Shown here piece by piece: positions 26,688 through 35,476 of a stretch of 64,000 nucleotides of DNA. The number at the start of each line of letters is the position of its first letter. Within the stretch, counting starts at the first letter, position 1. The notes beneath the pieces were generated by a model that searched no databases, was not told the DNA's origin, and saw nothing but the letters and a program-made list of their open reading frames with translations. Source of the stretch: Microcoleus sp. FACHB-831 (lineage in GTDB: Bacteria > Cyanobacteriota > Cyanobacteriia > Cyanobacteriales > FACHB-T130); assembly GCF_014695585.1 (NCBI RefSeq), contig NZ_JACJON010000018.1, forward strand, positions 26,964-90,963, in the 5' to 3' direction. The translations under genes were made by a program, and so were the position numbers.

Positions 26688-29600
26688 TTAACTGTGGGGA
26701 ATAATTCGATTAAGTAAGGAAATAACGCGCTGTTCAAATTCGTCTGGTGAAATGCGCCCTTTGGTCAGAAACTCTGTCTGTCCCAGACGCAGCCGCTCCC
26801 GTTCAGCATTATCCACATCTTTAGCAGAATATACTACTAGCGGGATTTGGCTCAGGCGGTCATGCTGCCGTAGGCAATCTACTAGAGAAAAACCATCTGA
26901 TTCTGATAGCACCAGATCCAATACCAGCAAGTCAGGAGTGATGCGCTGACTCAGATCGATAGCTTCTCGATCAGTAGTTGCGTGGAAAGTTTTGATGCCC
27001 CGTCGCTCAAACATAGCTGCGATCACTCGCCCCAGATCGATGTCATCCTCAACTACTAAGACTGTGGCTAACTTTTCTCGCTGCTGCACCGACTGCTCTA
27101 GAGCATGGAATAATGTATTTTCGTCTAGGGAGTTAGCTACCCAACCTCTAACATCTGCATGAGGAGAGTTAGCCTTGTTCTCTAGGGATAAATCGCTGAA
27201 GAGAATGATGGGGATATCCTTGGTATCGGGGCGCTGTTTGAGGATAGCAGCGGTTTCCCAGCCGTTCATACCGGGGACGAGCAAGTTGAGTAAAATCGCC
27301 GTCGGTTGCTCTTGCGTGGCCAAGTCCACCGCCTCCCGACCAGAATTGGACATTAAAACGTGGTAGTTTCGCTGTTCTAGTGAAGTTTTGAGCCTTGTGC
27401 AGACCGCAGGTTCGTCATCGCAGGCGAGGATTAAGGTAGCGATCGCTCGCTCTAGGGATGGCTGAATATCTGCTAGCTCTGTTACAGGGGCAATTTGGAT
27501 TTCTTTAACTACTGGTAGGGTAAAGTAGAAGCTACTACCGCCACCCGAACAGCTTTCAACCCAGATGCGACCTTTGTGCTGTTCGACAATGCTGCGACAG
27601 ATCGCTAAACCTAGACCTGTGCCTCCTTTAGCTCGCGAGTCACTCGCATCGACTTGCCCAAATCGCTCAAAGATGGTTTGGAGTTTATTATCAGGAATTC
27701 CCCGTCCGCGATCCTTGATTTCAAACAAGATTTCTTTATCTTGAGCTGTGGCGCTCAACCAGACTGTAGAGCCTTCGGGCGAAAATTTGATGGCATTGCT
27801 GAGTAAGTTCGTCAGGGTTTGGATGATGCGGTCTGGATCGCCCCAGACTTGGGCTGAAATGGGAGACACTGATATAGCAACCCCTGCCTTATCAGCTACG
27901 GGGGCGATCGCGTCTGACGCCTCAGACATCAGATTTGCGATATTACAAAGCTGCTTTTCTAAAGGAACGCGCCCCGACTCTATTCGCTCTATGTCTAGAA
28001 TGTCGTTAATCAGGCGCACTAGGCGGTCAGTGTTGCTTAGAGCTATTTCCAGCATGCGAGTAGCGTTTTCAGGTCGCGATTTTAGCAGACCACCTGCTAG
28101 CAAGCCCAATGCACCGCGAATTGATGTAAGGGGCGTGCGTAGTTCGTGGCTGACGACGCCGACAAACTCATCTTTCATTCGTTCTATCAGTCGGCGATCG
28201 CTAATGTCGCGAGAAATCGCCGAAATACCTGTTACTTTGCCATTAGCATCGTGAATCGGAGAAACGGTTAGGGCGACATCAATTTGCTTGCCATCTTTTC
28301 TCACGCGCACTGTTTCATAAGAGTTAATACGTTCTCCCCGCTTTAGTTTTTCTAGAATTTCCTCCATCTCATCGAAGCGATCTGGTGGTAGCAAAATCGA
28401 AATATGTTGCCCCTTGACTTCTTGGGCACTATAGCCATAAATCTTCTGGGCACCAGAGTTCCAAGAAACAATGACGCCATCTAGGGTCTTGCCGATGATA
28501 GCGTCATCTGAAGATTCGACAATAGAAGCTAATTGAGATCGCGCTTCTTCCCCGCGCTTGCGATCGCTAATGTCTTGGATTTGACCAATAAAATACAACG
28601 GGTTCCCCTCGACATCGCGTACCAAGGAACCGCTTAACAAAATCCATACTACGTGCCCTTGCTTGTGCAAGTATCGCTTTTCCATTTCGTAGGAACGAAT
28701 CTCCCCAGTTAGCATTTGGCGCACGTATTCGAGATCTTTATCCAAATCGTCTGGATGGGTGATTGCCTGAAATGTTGTTGTCAGCAATTCTTGCTCTGAA
28801 TAGCCGACAATTTCGCACAAAGAGCGATTGACTTGCAGCCAACGCCCATCAGTTGATAAAAGCGCCATGCCAATTGCGGCGTCGTAAAATGCTCGGCGGA
28901 AGCACTCTTCACTTTCGGATAATGCTTCTTCAACAGCTTTGCGATCGCTAATGTCACGCGCAATTGTAGAAATATAATCAACAGTTCCATTGGGAGATTT
29001 GTGCGACATAATTAGCTGCGAAACTGGTATTTCACATCCTTGAGCGCTTAAAAATTCAGTTTCACCAATCCAGACACGATTACCAAGGGGATTTGCAATT
29101 ATCCCATTGAGAATTATTTTAGTTGCCCAAGTCGGATGGACGCCCGGTATCTTTAGAGCTGATATTTCCTCATTCTCGCTGACTCCCAAAATTATCCGTG
29201 CGGCACGATTTAAGTAGAGGACTTCTCCGTTAATGTTCGCAGTACCAACAAAATCCGAAGTTGTTTCCAGGATGTTTACTAAATTAGCTCGTTCATCTTC
29301 TATACGCTTGCGTTGGCTAATTTCATGTTTTAGTTGTTTGTTAGTAAGCGCTAGGTCTTTTGCTTGTCGTTTCAGTTGCTGCGTTTTCTTGTACAAATCG
29401 ATAAACACAGCTACCTTGGCTCTTAATATTTCTGGCACGATTGGCTTGAGCAGATAGTCCACTGCACCAAGAGCATAACCTTTGGATATCAGCGAGTCGC
29501 TATTACTAAAAGCTGTAAGAAAAATAATTGGCGTGTGCTTAGACTTCTGCCGTTCTCGAATTAAGGCTGCTGTTTCAAATCCATCTAGAATGGGCATTTG

Positions 29601-29774
29601 CACGTCGAGCAAGATCGCGGCAAAATCCTGCTTGAGGAGACATTTTAAGGCTTCCTCTCCCGAACTGGCTAAAACCAGATTTTGGCCCAAGCCCTCAAGT
29701 ATAGCCTCCAAAGCCAGCAGATTATGCTGGCTGTCATCCACCAGGAGAATGTTTACTTTCTCACAAGGCTGCAT
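26688..29774 (-). CDS. hybrid sensor kinase REC-PAS-PAS-PAS-HisKA-HATPase-REC-REC
   Basis: The 1028-residue soluble protein has an N-terminal receiver (7-125, Asp57 in ILLDVQMPILDG), a coiled coil, PAS domains at about 159-281, 286-405 and 410-527, HisKA with His543 in VSHELRTPLTS, an ATPase domain (645-755, NLLSNAIKFSP, DRGRGIP, GGTGLGLAI) and two more receivers. In the middle receiver (781-898) the phospho-acceptor position is Asn830 (ILLNLLVPGMNG) and the usual KP lysine is absent, so it is probably not phosphorylated. The last receiver (904-1022) keeps Asp953 and a lysine near 1005. No membrane segment is present, so it senses a cytosolic signal via PAS. It is directly upstream of the lone receiver gene. 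Confidence 0.95.
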   Translation of the reverse strand: MQPCEKVNILLVDDSQHNLLALEAILEGLGQNLVLASSGEEALKCLLKQDFAAILLDVQMPILDGFETAALIRERQKSKHTPIIFLTAFSNSDSLISKGYALGAVDYLLKPIVPEILRAKVAVFIDLYKKTQQLKRQAKDLALTNKQLKHEISQRKRIEDERANLVNILETTSDFVGTANINGEVLYLNRAARIILGVSENEEISALKIPGVHPTWATKIILNGIIANPLGNRVWIGETEFLSAQGCEIPVSQLIMSHKSPNGTVDYISTIARDISDRKAVEEALSESEECFRRAFYDAAIGMALLSTDGRWLQVNRSLCEIVGYSEQELLTTTFQAITHPDDLDKDLEYVRQMLTGEIRSYEMEKRYLHKQGHVVWILLSGSLVRDVEGNPLYFIGQIQDISDRKRGEEARSQLASIVESSDDAIIGKTLDGVIVSWNSGAQKIYGYSAQEVKGQHISILLPPDRFDEMEEILEKLKRGERINSYETVRVRKDGKQIDVALTVSPIHDANGKVTGISAISRDISDRRLIERMKDEFVGVVSHELRTPLTSIRGALGLLAGGLLKSRPENATRMLEIALSNTDRLVRLINDILDIERIESGRVPLEKQLCNIANLMSEASDAIAPVADKAGVAISVSPISAQVWGDPDRIIQTLTNLLSNAIKFSPEGSTVWLSATAQDKEILFEIKDRGRGIPDNKLQTIFERFGQVDASDSRAKGGTGLGLAICRSIVEQHKGRIWVESCSGGGSSFYFTLPVVKEIQIAPVTELADIQPSLERAIATLILACDDEPAVCTRLKTSLEQRNYHVLMSNSGREAVDLATQEQPTAILLNLLVPGMNGWETAAILKQRPDTKDIPIILFSDLSLENKANSPHADVRGWVANSLDENTLFHALEQSVQQREKLATVLVVEDDIDLGRVIAAMFERRGIKTFHATTDREAIDLSQRITPDLLVLDLVLSESDGFSLVDCLRQHDRLSQIPLVVYSAKDVDNAERERLRLGQTEFLTKGRISPDEFEQRVISLLNRIIPHS

Positions 29775-30092
29775 ATTTCTACCTCGACAGGGGTGACAAA
29801 GATGGCTCTCTCAACAAGCAGCGCTATGCTGCTCAATCTTTTAATTGTCATCTATCGGGAGGCATATTAGCAATTAGTACTAGCTGGTTCAGCTGAGTTG
29901 GCTAAAAAAAGGAGGCATACGCGCGATCGCCCAATTAAATCAAGTCCGCTGCGTGGTGGTATAGCGCTTGGCGCTACGCTTCGCTAACCAATCGAAGAAC
30001 TCATCGCCAAATGTTGTGTTGTATGAGTGGCTGTACAAACCCCTATCCCGCTGTAAATCTCCATGAGGCATTTAATATTTTTTGCTGCTATG
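29775..30092. other. 318-bp intergenic region with short repeats
   Basis: No ORF is supported. It contains a GCGATCGC site and a GCGCTTGGCGCTACGCTTCGCT stretch (near 29965-29985), typical of short cyanobacterial repeats. I looked here for a C-terminal receiver continuing the upstream DNA-binding/HPt gene and found none. Confidence 0.35.
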
Positions 30093-30992
30093 TTACCCGC
30101 TTCCCGGATATTTTTCTGTTTCTAGAAGCTCGTTTCGTAAAACAGCTAACAGTTCGCCTAAGTGTAGAGCCTCATTTTCACCTAAAAACGCTCCGCTGTT
30201 AAAAATTTCCTCTATTTCCTTGGCTAAAAGAGAACCACAAGGAAAACCAAAAGTACCTAATGAACCCGCCAGCTTGTGAGCCTCCGACTCTGCTTCAGAA
30301 CGCAACCCCTCGGATAATTCGCCCAAACGCACAGCCGCGATCGCCTGCTCAATTACAATTACCCTAGCCACGATCTTGTCTTTGAAGCGCTGCCACACGC
30401 TGACCATTGCTGCCTGGATCTGTAGCTGCGTTGGGAGCTGGTGTGGGTCTGGAACAGATAAGGCTGGGACTGCGAAGAAACTCGGAGGTACGCAGAGGGA
30501 GAAAGGCTGAAAGCTTAAGTTACTGGGGTGCAAAGGCGATGGAGAAAATTGATGAATTGGTAAATTTCTTTGTTCTTCCTCCTTTGTGGAACTATCTGGA
30601 TCGTCAGATTGCGAATCCGCGCTTGGAAACGTCTCTATAAGACTTGCACTCTGGCTTGCTTTACTACTCGTGCAGAATGTTTTTTGTCTGCAAAGACGAT
30701 AACCCAGCCCATAAACCGTCTCTATAAAATTAGCAGGTGCCCCTGCTGCTTTGAGTTTGTGGCGTAACCCTTGGATGTGCCATCTAACCGCCTTCTGTTT
30801 CGGCTGTTTTCGCATAGCCCAGAGGCTTTCTAGTAGCTCTGTGAGGCTAAATACTTGCTGGCTGTTTTGCAAGAACAGCTCGACTAGACCATACTCCAAG
30901 GGAGTCAGATTTAGCAGGTTATTTTTATAAGTCACTTGACAGCTATTACGGTCAAGGCGCAGGTTTTCCCACTCAAGAACTGAAGGTGACAC
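30093..30992 (-). CDS. RcaC-like winged-helix DNA-binding protein with C-terminal HPt domain, receiver lost
   Basis: The 299-residue protein begins at a GTG. It has an OmpR-type winged-helix domain (about 5-101, LNLTPLEYGLVELFL, VRWHIQGLRHKLKAAG, IETVYGLGYRL), a 90-residue low-complexity linker, and an HPt domain (about 195-295) with the phosphorylatable His239 in EAHKLAGSLGTFGF. Winged helix followed by HPt is the core of RcaC, the chromatic-adaptation regulator, which also has receivers at both ends. Here the N-terminal receiver survives only as an in-frame relic upstream (31005-31100) interrupted by stops, and no C-terminal receiver follows. The remaining protein could still bind DNA and accept phosphate on its HPt from a neighbouring hybrid kinase, or it may be a decaying gene. 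Part of the linker (HQFSPSPLHP region) looks like translated repeat DNA. Confidence 0.85.
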   Translation of the reverse strand: MSPSVLEWENLRLDRNSCQVTYKNNLLNLTPLEYGLVELFLQNSQQVFSLTELLESLWAMRKQPKQKAVRWHIQGLRHKLKAAGAPANFIETVYGLGYRLCRQKTFCTSSKASQSASLIETFPSADSQSDDPDSSTKEEEQRNLPIHQFSPSPLHPSNLSFQPFSLCVPPSFFAVPALSVPDPHQLPTQLQIQAAMVSVWQRFKDKIVARVIVIEQAIAAVRLGELSEGLRSEAESEAHKLAGSLGTFGFPCGSLLAKEIEEIFNSGAFLGENEALHLGELLAVLRNELLETEKYPGSG

Positions 30993-31004
30993 AGAATTAC
31001 CCCA

Positions 31005-31105
31005 GCGCAGTAAAACTTTTATATAAGCTGATAATTAAGTTTTGACGACATAATTATTTGTTTTGGCATCCAACAACATGATTTTATCAGTGCTGGTGTC
31101 GGCAA
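31005..31105 (-). pseudogene. relic of the N-terminal receiver domain of the RcaC-like regulator
   Basis: Reading the minus strand in the frame of the downstream winged-helix gene gives ADTSTDKIMLLDAKTNNYVVKT, a stop, then LSAYIKVLLRWGN, which runs straight into the GTG-started protein. This matches the end of an OmpR/RcaC receiver (STDKVMxLDAGADDYVVKP, then LLARIRALLRRG), with the KP-FDLQE part deleted and a stop at 31035-31037. A second in-frame stop lies near 31097. Further upstream I could not recognise the first half of the receiver. Confidence 0.75.
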
Positions 31106-31329
31106 ACAGTTAACAAGAGAATAGATATCGCCAAAGCTATAGATTAAGCTATCTGGCTGTTTTTTGGGGAGCGATCGCCAAAATTTTAATCTGGTTGGGA
31201 AATACCTGATTGTTGTGGTTGATATAGGGCAAGCGATTGGCGCGATTTAGCAAACATTTAGCTTTTTAGCGGTATATGCAGCTACTATTAAGTGCCTAAA
31301 GTTAACCCAGGCGTTAAAAGCTAAGGTAT
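31106..31329. other. remainder of the gap between the RcaC-like gene and the second hybrid kinase
   Basis: It may hold the unrecognisable first half of the decayed receiver, plus one HIP1 site near 31171. No other feature was seen. Confidence 0.3.
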
Positions 31330-34119
31330 CTACTTTTTACTGAGAGCCATTTGTACATTTTTCACTAATTCCTCTGACGTATAAGGTTTTGGCAAAAAGG
31401 TTTTGACATTACTGCCAACAGCTTCAGCTATCTGAGAATTTGAGGAAAGTCCGCTAACAGCAATAATTTTTACTTCGGGGTTTATTTTTTGCAAGGTGCG
31501 GATGGCTGTTAGGCCATCCATCGACGGCATCATGATATCAATCAACACAACATTAATGTCTGCTTTGTGTTCTGCATATAGCGCGATCGCCTCTATGCCA
31601 TCGTTAGCAATTAAAACTTTGTAATCATAAGTTTCCAACGACATTTTTGTAGTTTCTCGAATGTAGTCTTCATCATCAACAACGAGAATTAATTCTCCAT
31701 CCCCTCTGGGCAATTCGTAACTAGGCTTACTTGTTTCATTTGTGATAGCTGTATCCGTTGCTGGCAAGTAGACATTAAAGTGAGTTCCTTTTCCCAGTTG
31801 GCTAAATACCTTCACAAAACCGCCATGACTTTTTGTTATGCCGATTGCTGTTGAAAGACCTAAGCCAGTACCTTTACCCAGTTCTTTCGTAGTGAAAAAT
31901 GGTTCAAAAATACGCTCCAATATTTCCGCAGGAATGCCACTACCTGTATCGGAAACTGTAATCACAACATATGGGCCAATTTTAGCATCAATGTTCATGC
32001 GGGCATAGCTATCATCAATCCATATGTTTCTGGCAGAAATCTCCAATACACCGCCGTTTGGCATAGCGTCGCGAGCATTAACGCACAGGTTCATCAGTAC
32101 CTGGTGCAGTTGCGTAGAATCAGCAGAGATAGGCCAAAGTTCTAAAGTCTGTATATCAGTGCGTATGTCGATACTTTTAGGAAATGTCTGTCTACCAATT
32201 TGCTCAATTTCTAATATTAAATGCCCGACTTGTAGAATTGAACGCTGACCTTCTACTCCTCGGGCAAAGGACAGCACTTGTTTAACTAAATCGGCGCTCC
32301 GTTTAGTATTAGTTTCTAATATTTTTAGTAGCCGCTGGCTCTGTTCGTCTTGGATTTTTTGTTTTAGCAATTGAACAGATATTAGAATTGGTGATAGCGA
32401 ATTGTTAAGGTCGTGGGCAATACCGCTTGCCAGAGTGCCGATACTTTCCATACGTTGTGCCCTCAGAAATTGGGTTTCGAGTTGCTTTTTTTCTGTAATG
32501 TCAGTGTTGACAGTAAGAATAAATTTTGGCTGCCCATCTTCATCCCGCACAAGAGTCCAGCGGCTCGCAACGACAAGTTCTTTACCATCTTGCGTGACTT
32601 GATGCAATTCTCCCTGCCACTCACCTTTTTCAGCAATAATTTCTTGATTCTTTTGGAGCTGAGGATAAGGTTCCTTATACAAAAGCTGGTTAGCATTCTT
32701 GCCAATAACTTCTTCTATTTTCCATCCGTAAAGAACTTCAGCGCCTTTATTCCAAAATATAATTTCGTTGTTTCGATCCCGAACGAGAATAGCATCTGTG
32801 GTTATATCCAGCAAAGCAGCTTGTTCGCGGATTTTGTTATTTGCCTGTTTGCGATCGCTGATATCTAGGACGAAACACACAGAGTTTTCTTCAGACGGTT
32901 CTACGAGCGCTCCACCCACCAAAACAGGAAGGCGGCTACCATCTTTGCAGATAAATTCTTTCTCAAATGGGGTACAAACGGCAGAAGTTGTAAGTTCTGC
33001 CATCGCTTTTTCATCCAAATCGCGATATTCCTGTGGAGTTAATTTATCCCAACTTAATTGCCCTGATACCAGTTCATCGCGTTCATATCCCAGCATCTTT
33101 AGAAACGTATCGTTAGCGTCTGCAATTTTACCGCTTAAGTCTGCTAACATGATTCCAATAATATTGGAGTCAACTAAGCATTTAAACCGAGCTTCACTTT
33201 TTTGGAGTTCTTTAAAAGCTTGTTCTCGTTCCTCTTCTGCTCGTTGGCGTTGCGTAGCCGCCGCCACAGCATCGCTGATATCAACAATAAAGCCAATCAT
33301 CCTACTAATATCGCCTGCACTATCTAGAAAGAAATAGCCATTTTCTTCAACTGTGATGTAACTACCATTTTTCCTAACTACACGGAATTCCAAATGAAAT
33401 GGTTCTTTTTTTGATAAAACGCGGCTGATTTCTGCCTTAAACAAATTTTTATCTAACGGGTGAATCAACTCGATCCAGCGACTCAAACCTCCTGACATCT
33501 CCTCTATCGAGTAGCCTAATATTCTTTCTATATCGCCATCATACGTTACATCGTTAGTATGAGAATCCCAGTCGTATAAAATCTGGCCGCTAGCCTGAAT
33601 CACTGCTTCATAACGATTTTTCCACTCTGCTAACTCAGCTGTATGGCGTCGTAAATCTTCTTCTACCCGCTTGCGCTCAGAGATTTCTTGTTCTAGGTGT
33701 AGATTTTGCTTTGTTAGCCTTTTTGTAAGGTTTCGCAGTCTCAGATGTATGTTGACGCGGGCTAAAACCTCTTCATGCTGTAGCGGCTTTGTGATGTAAT
33801 CGACTGCCCCAAGATTCAACCCTTTGACCTTATCTACCGTGTCGGTAAGTGCGGTCATAAAAATTATAGGTATATCTTTAGTTAAATTATTTGCTTTCAG
33901 GCGCCGACAAGTTTCAAAACCGTCTACCCCAGGCATCAGTACATCCAACAATATTATATCTGGCGTTGCATATGCAACTTTCTCAATTGCACTTTCACCA
34001 TTTTCTGCTACCAACACTTTGAACTTAGATTCGGCTAAAACATCAAACAATATTTTTAAATTTGTGGGATTGTCATCAACAATTAAAATCGTATTTTGAG
34101 CGCAATCGTTAATATTCAT
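31330..34119 (-). CDS. hybrid sensor kinase REC-PAS-PAS-PAS-HisKA-HATPase-REC
   Basis: About 929 residues from the ATG at 34119, which follows GGAG; the TTG four codons earlier is weaker. Domains in order: receiver (about 10-125, aspartate in [14 protein letters not shown] in YITKPLQ), three PAS domains (about 165-285, 305-425 and 430-545), a HisKA of NtrB type with the histidine in [15 protein letters not shown], and an ATPase domain ([32 protein letters not shown]). A C-terminal receiver has its aspartate in [13 protein letters not shown] and KP in [11 protein letters not shown]. It lacks membrane helices. All catalytic positions look intact. It lies immediately upstream of the RcaC-like gene on the same strand and is a candidate phosphodonor to its HPt through the C-terminal receiver. 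Confidence 0.95.
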   Translation of the reverse strand: MNINDCAQNTILIVDDNPTNLKILFDVLAESKFKVLVAENGESAIEKVAYATPDIILLDVLMPGVDGFETCRRLKANNLTKDIPIIFMTALTDTVDKVKGLNLGAVDYITKPLQHEEVLARVNIHLRLRNLTKRLTKQNLHLEQEISERKRVEEDLRRHTAELAEWKNRYEAVIQASGQILYDWDSHTNDVTYDGDIERILGYSIEEMSGGLSRWIELIHPLDKNLFKAEISRVLSKKEPFHLEFRVVRKNGSYITVEENGYFFLDSAGDISRMIGFIVDISDAVAAATQRQRAEEEREQAFKELQKSEARFKCLVDSNIIGIMLADLSGKIADANDTFLKMLGYERDELVSGQLSWDKLTPQEYRDLDEKAMAELTTSAVCTPFEKEFICKDGSRLPVLVGGALVEPSEENSVCFVLDISDRKQANNKIREQAALLDITTDAILVRDRNNEIIFWNKGAEVLYGWKIEEVIGKNANQLLYKEPYPQLQKNQEIIAEKGEWQGELHQVTQDGKELVVASRWTLVRDEDGQPKFILTVNTDITEKKQLETQFLRAQRMESIGTLASGIAHDLNNSLSPILISVQLLKQKIQDEQSQRLLKILETNTKRSADLVKQVLSFARGVEGQRSILQVGHLILEIEQIGRQTFPKSIDIRTDIQTLELWPISADSTQLHQVLMNLCVNARDAMPNGGVLEISARNIWIDDSYARMNIDAKIGPYVVITVSDTGSGIPAEILERIFEPFFTTKELGKGTGLGLSTAIGITKSHGGFVKVFSQLGKGTHFNVYLPATDTAITNETSKPSYELPRGDGELILVVDDEDYIRETTKMSLETYDYKVLIANDGIEAIALYAEHKADINVVLIDIMMPSMDGLTAIRTLQKINPEVKIIAVSGLSSNSQIAEAVGSNVKTFLPKPYTSEELVKNVQMALSKK

Positions 34120-34259
34120 TGGTATCTCCAATAGTGTTGGGCAGACTCTAGAATTTATTTCTATTTAAAGTTTTATTTGGCTTGATGTATATGGTGTGAA
34201 AACCCGTATCTAGTGCGGCTCTAAAGTCTTCATTTTAGCTGTTTGTCCTAAAATCTCTT

Positions 34260-34873
34260 TCAAATCGCCCATCCATACCAAAGTAACCTCGGAAAATACA
34301 AATCAAGCCAGAAACCGTTGTCCTTGCATATCTTAATATTACTTAAATTTTTTGCTGAAATTCGACAGGCATCTGCTGCTACTTGTGCTGTTATAGCATT
34401 AGTAGCTAAGTCCTTAAGACTGAATAGGCGTGGCTTGTTAAGAATCCCTTCTGTGGGTTCGGTAACAGATTGGAAAGTACTGACAACACGCTCCGAATCG
34501 TCGTGAATGAGACTGTGAGAAAATGTTAAGTAAGCCTCGTAGATATAGATGAGATGATATACCCAAATTCTGTCCGCCAAGGGTATGCTGCCTGTCGCAT
34601 TGCTCTAGGATGCTGGTTGACATCAAGAATCCGACGGAATCCGTCGTTGTAGAACTGGGCGTACTCTGTTCCCCGCTGAAACAGCACCGAGAAGCGCGAG
34701 GCTAAGATGATACTTAGCAAGGTCTGGAGCCAAGTACTAACAGGAACCGCTAGGGCTTTTGGCCATTCGAGCGTTAGCGAAGCGACTCTTTCGGAGTTTC
34801 GCGTTATTTCGCCCATACCCCCGCCAACAGCAAGGCAATCTTCTGGTTTAACCTCCTTCATCTCATCAATCAC
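34260..34873 (-). pseudogene. frameshifted relic of a PAS-containing histidine kinase
   Basis: Two overlapping minus-strand frames each carry part of one N-terminal module found in many large sensor kinases. The first (34526-34873) gives LEWPKALAVPVSTWLQTLL, FQRGTEYAQFYNDGFRRIL and NQHPRAMRQAA, matching the usual WPxxL...WGxExxxxYNDAYRPILGxKHPxAMG pattern. The second (34260-34580) gives YEAYLTFSHSLIHDDSERV, VTEPTEGILNKPRLFSLKDLA and AADACRISAKNL, matching the following FTFSYSPIRDDSG...VTETTERVLxERRLRTLRDLA segment. Between them about 35 codons of the usual domain are missing and the frame changes. No kinase core follows. It is the rotted end of a once larger gene beside two intact kinases. 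Confidence 0.75.
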
Positions 34874-35476
34874 AAGCTCTCCTCCCCTCTGACTCTAGAA
34901 ATAACATCAATTGAGAAGATTTTGCTTTTGTATTTAGAATGCCCTCAAACTTAAAAAAAATATTCTCTACTAAATTATTCTAAATATTACAAAATAAAAG
35001 TTTTTATTTACTTTGGGCTAAGGAAAGGATAAATTCTCTAAAAGATACTTATCTTGGCTATGTATAACCTACTCTATCCTCAACGGAGTTAGCAGTTTGG
35101 GGCATAAATGATAGCAAATTTACCTTTAGTTATTACCCCTTAAGAGTATTGGGTAAGAATGGTACGAGTAGAGTTTTGAGTTTTAAGTTTATAATTTAGC
35201 AACCCCCGCTCCCTAGTTCCTTTGAGGGGAGGCATTTACGTTTAAGTATATTCATCTATTTATCAAATAATTAGGCACTAGGCACAACCTAAACGTATGG
35301 ATTACCAGGGTAAAGGATTATCAAACTGGTGCAAAAGCGATCGCAATGAAATTATTTTAATTTGCACCGATTTTTCACGAGCTAACGACAAGCGAAGCGC
35401 GATCGCCAATATATCTCATGTTGCTAAAATTATATATAGCTTTAGAAATATTGATTAAGAGTAAGGGGCATTTAAA
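34874..35476. other. 603-bp AT-rich intergenic region upstream of the CHAT exoprotein gene
   Basis: No ORF or RNA gene is supported. It has two GCGATCGC sites near 35338 and 35399 and a repeat-like AAGCGAAGCGCGATCGC segment. It must contain the promoter of the long plus-strand gene. AAGGGG at 35463-35468 is the likely ribosome site for the GTG at 35477. Confidence 0.4.

Noticed and set aside
26591..26737. N-terminal extension of the lone receiver
   Set aside because: It overlaps the hybrid kinase gene and reads as low-quality sequence; the ATG at 26590 has a ribosome site and gives a standard receiver.
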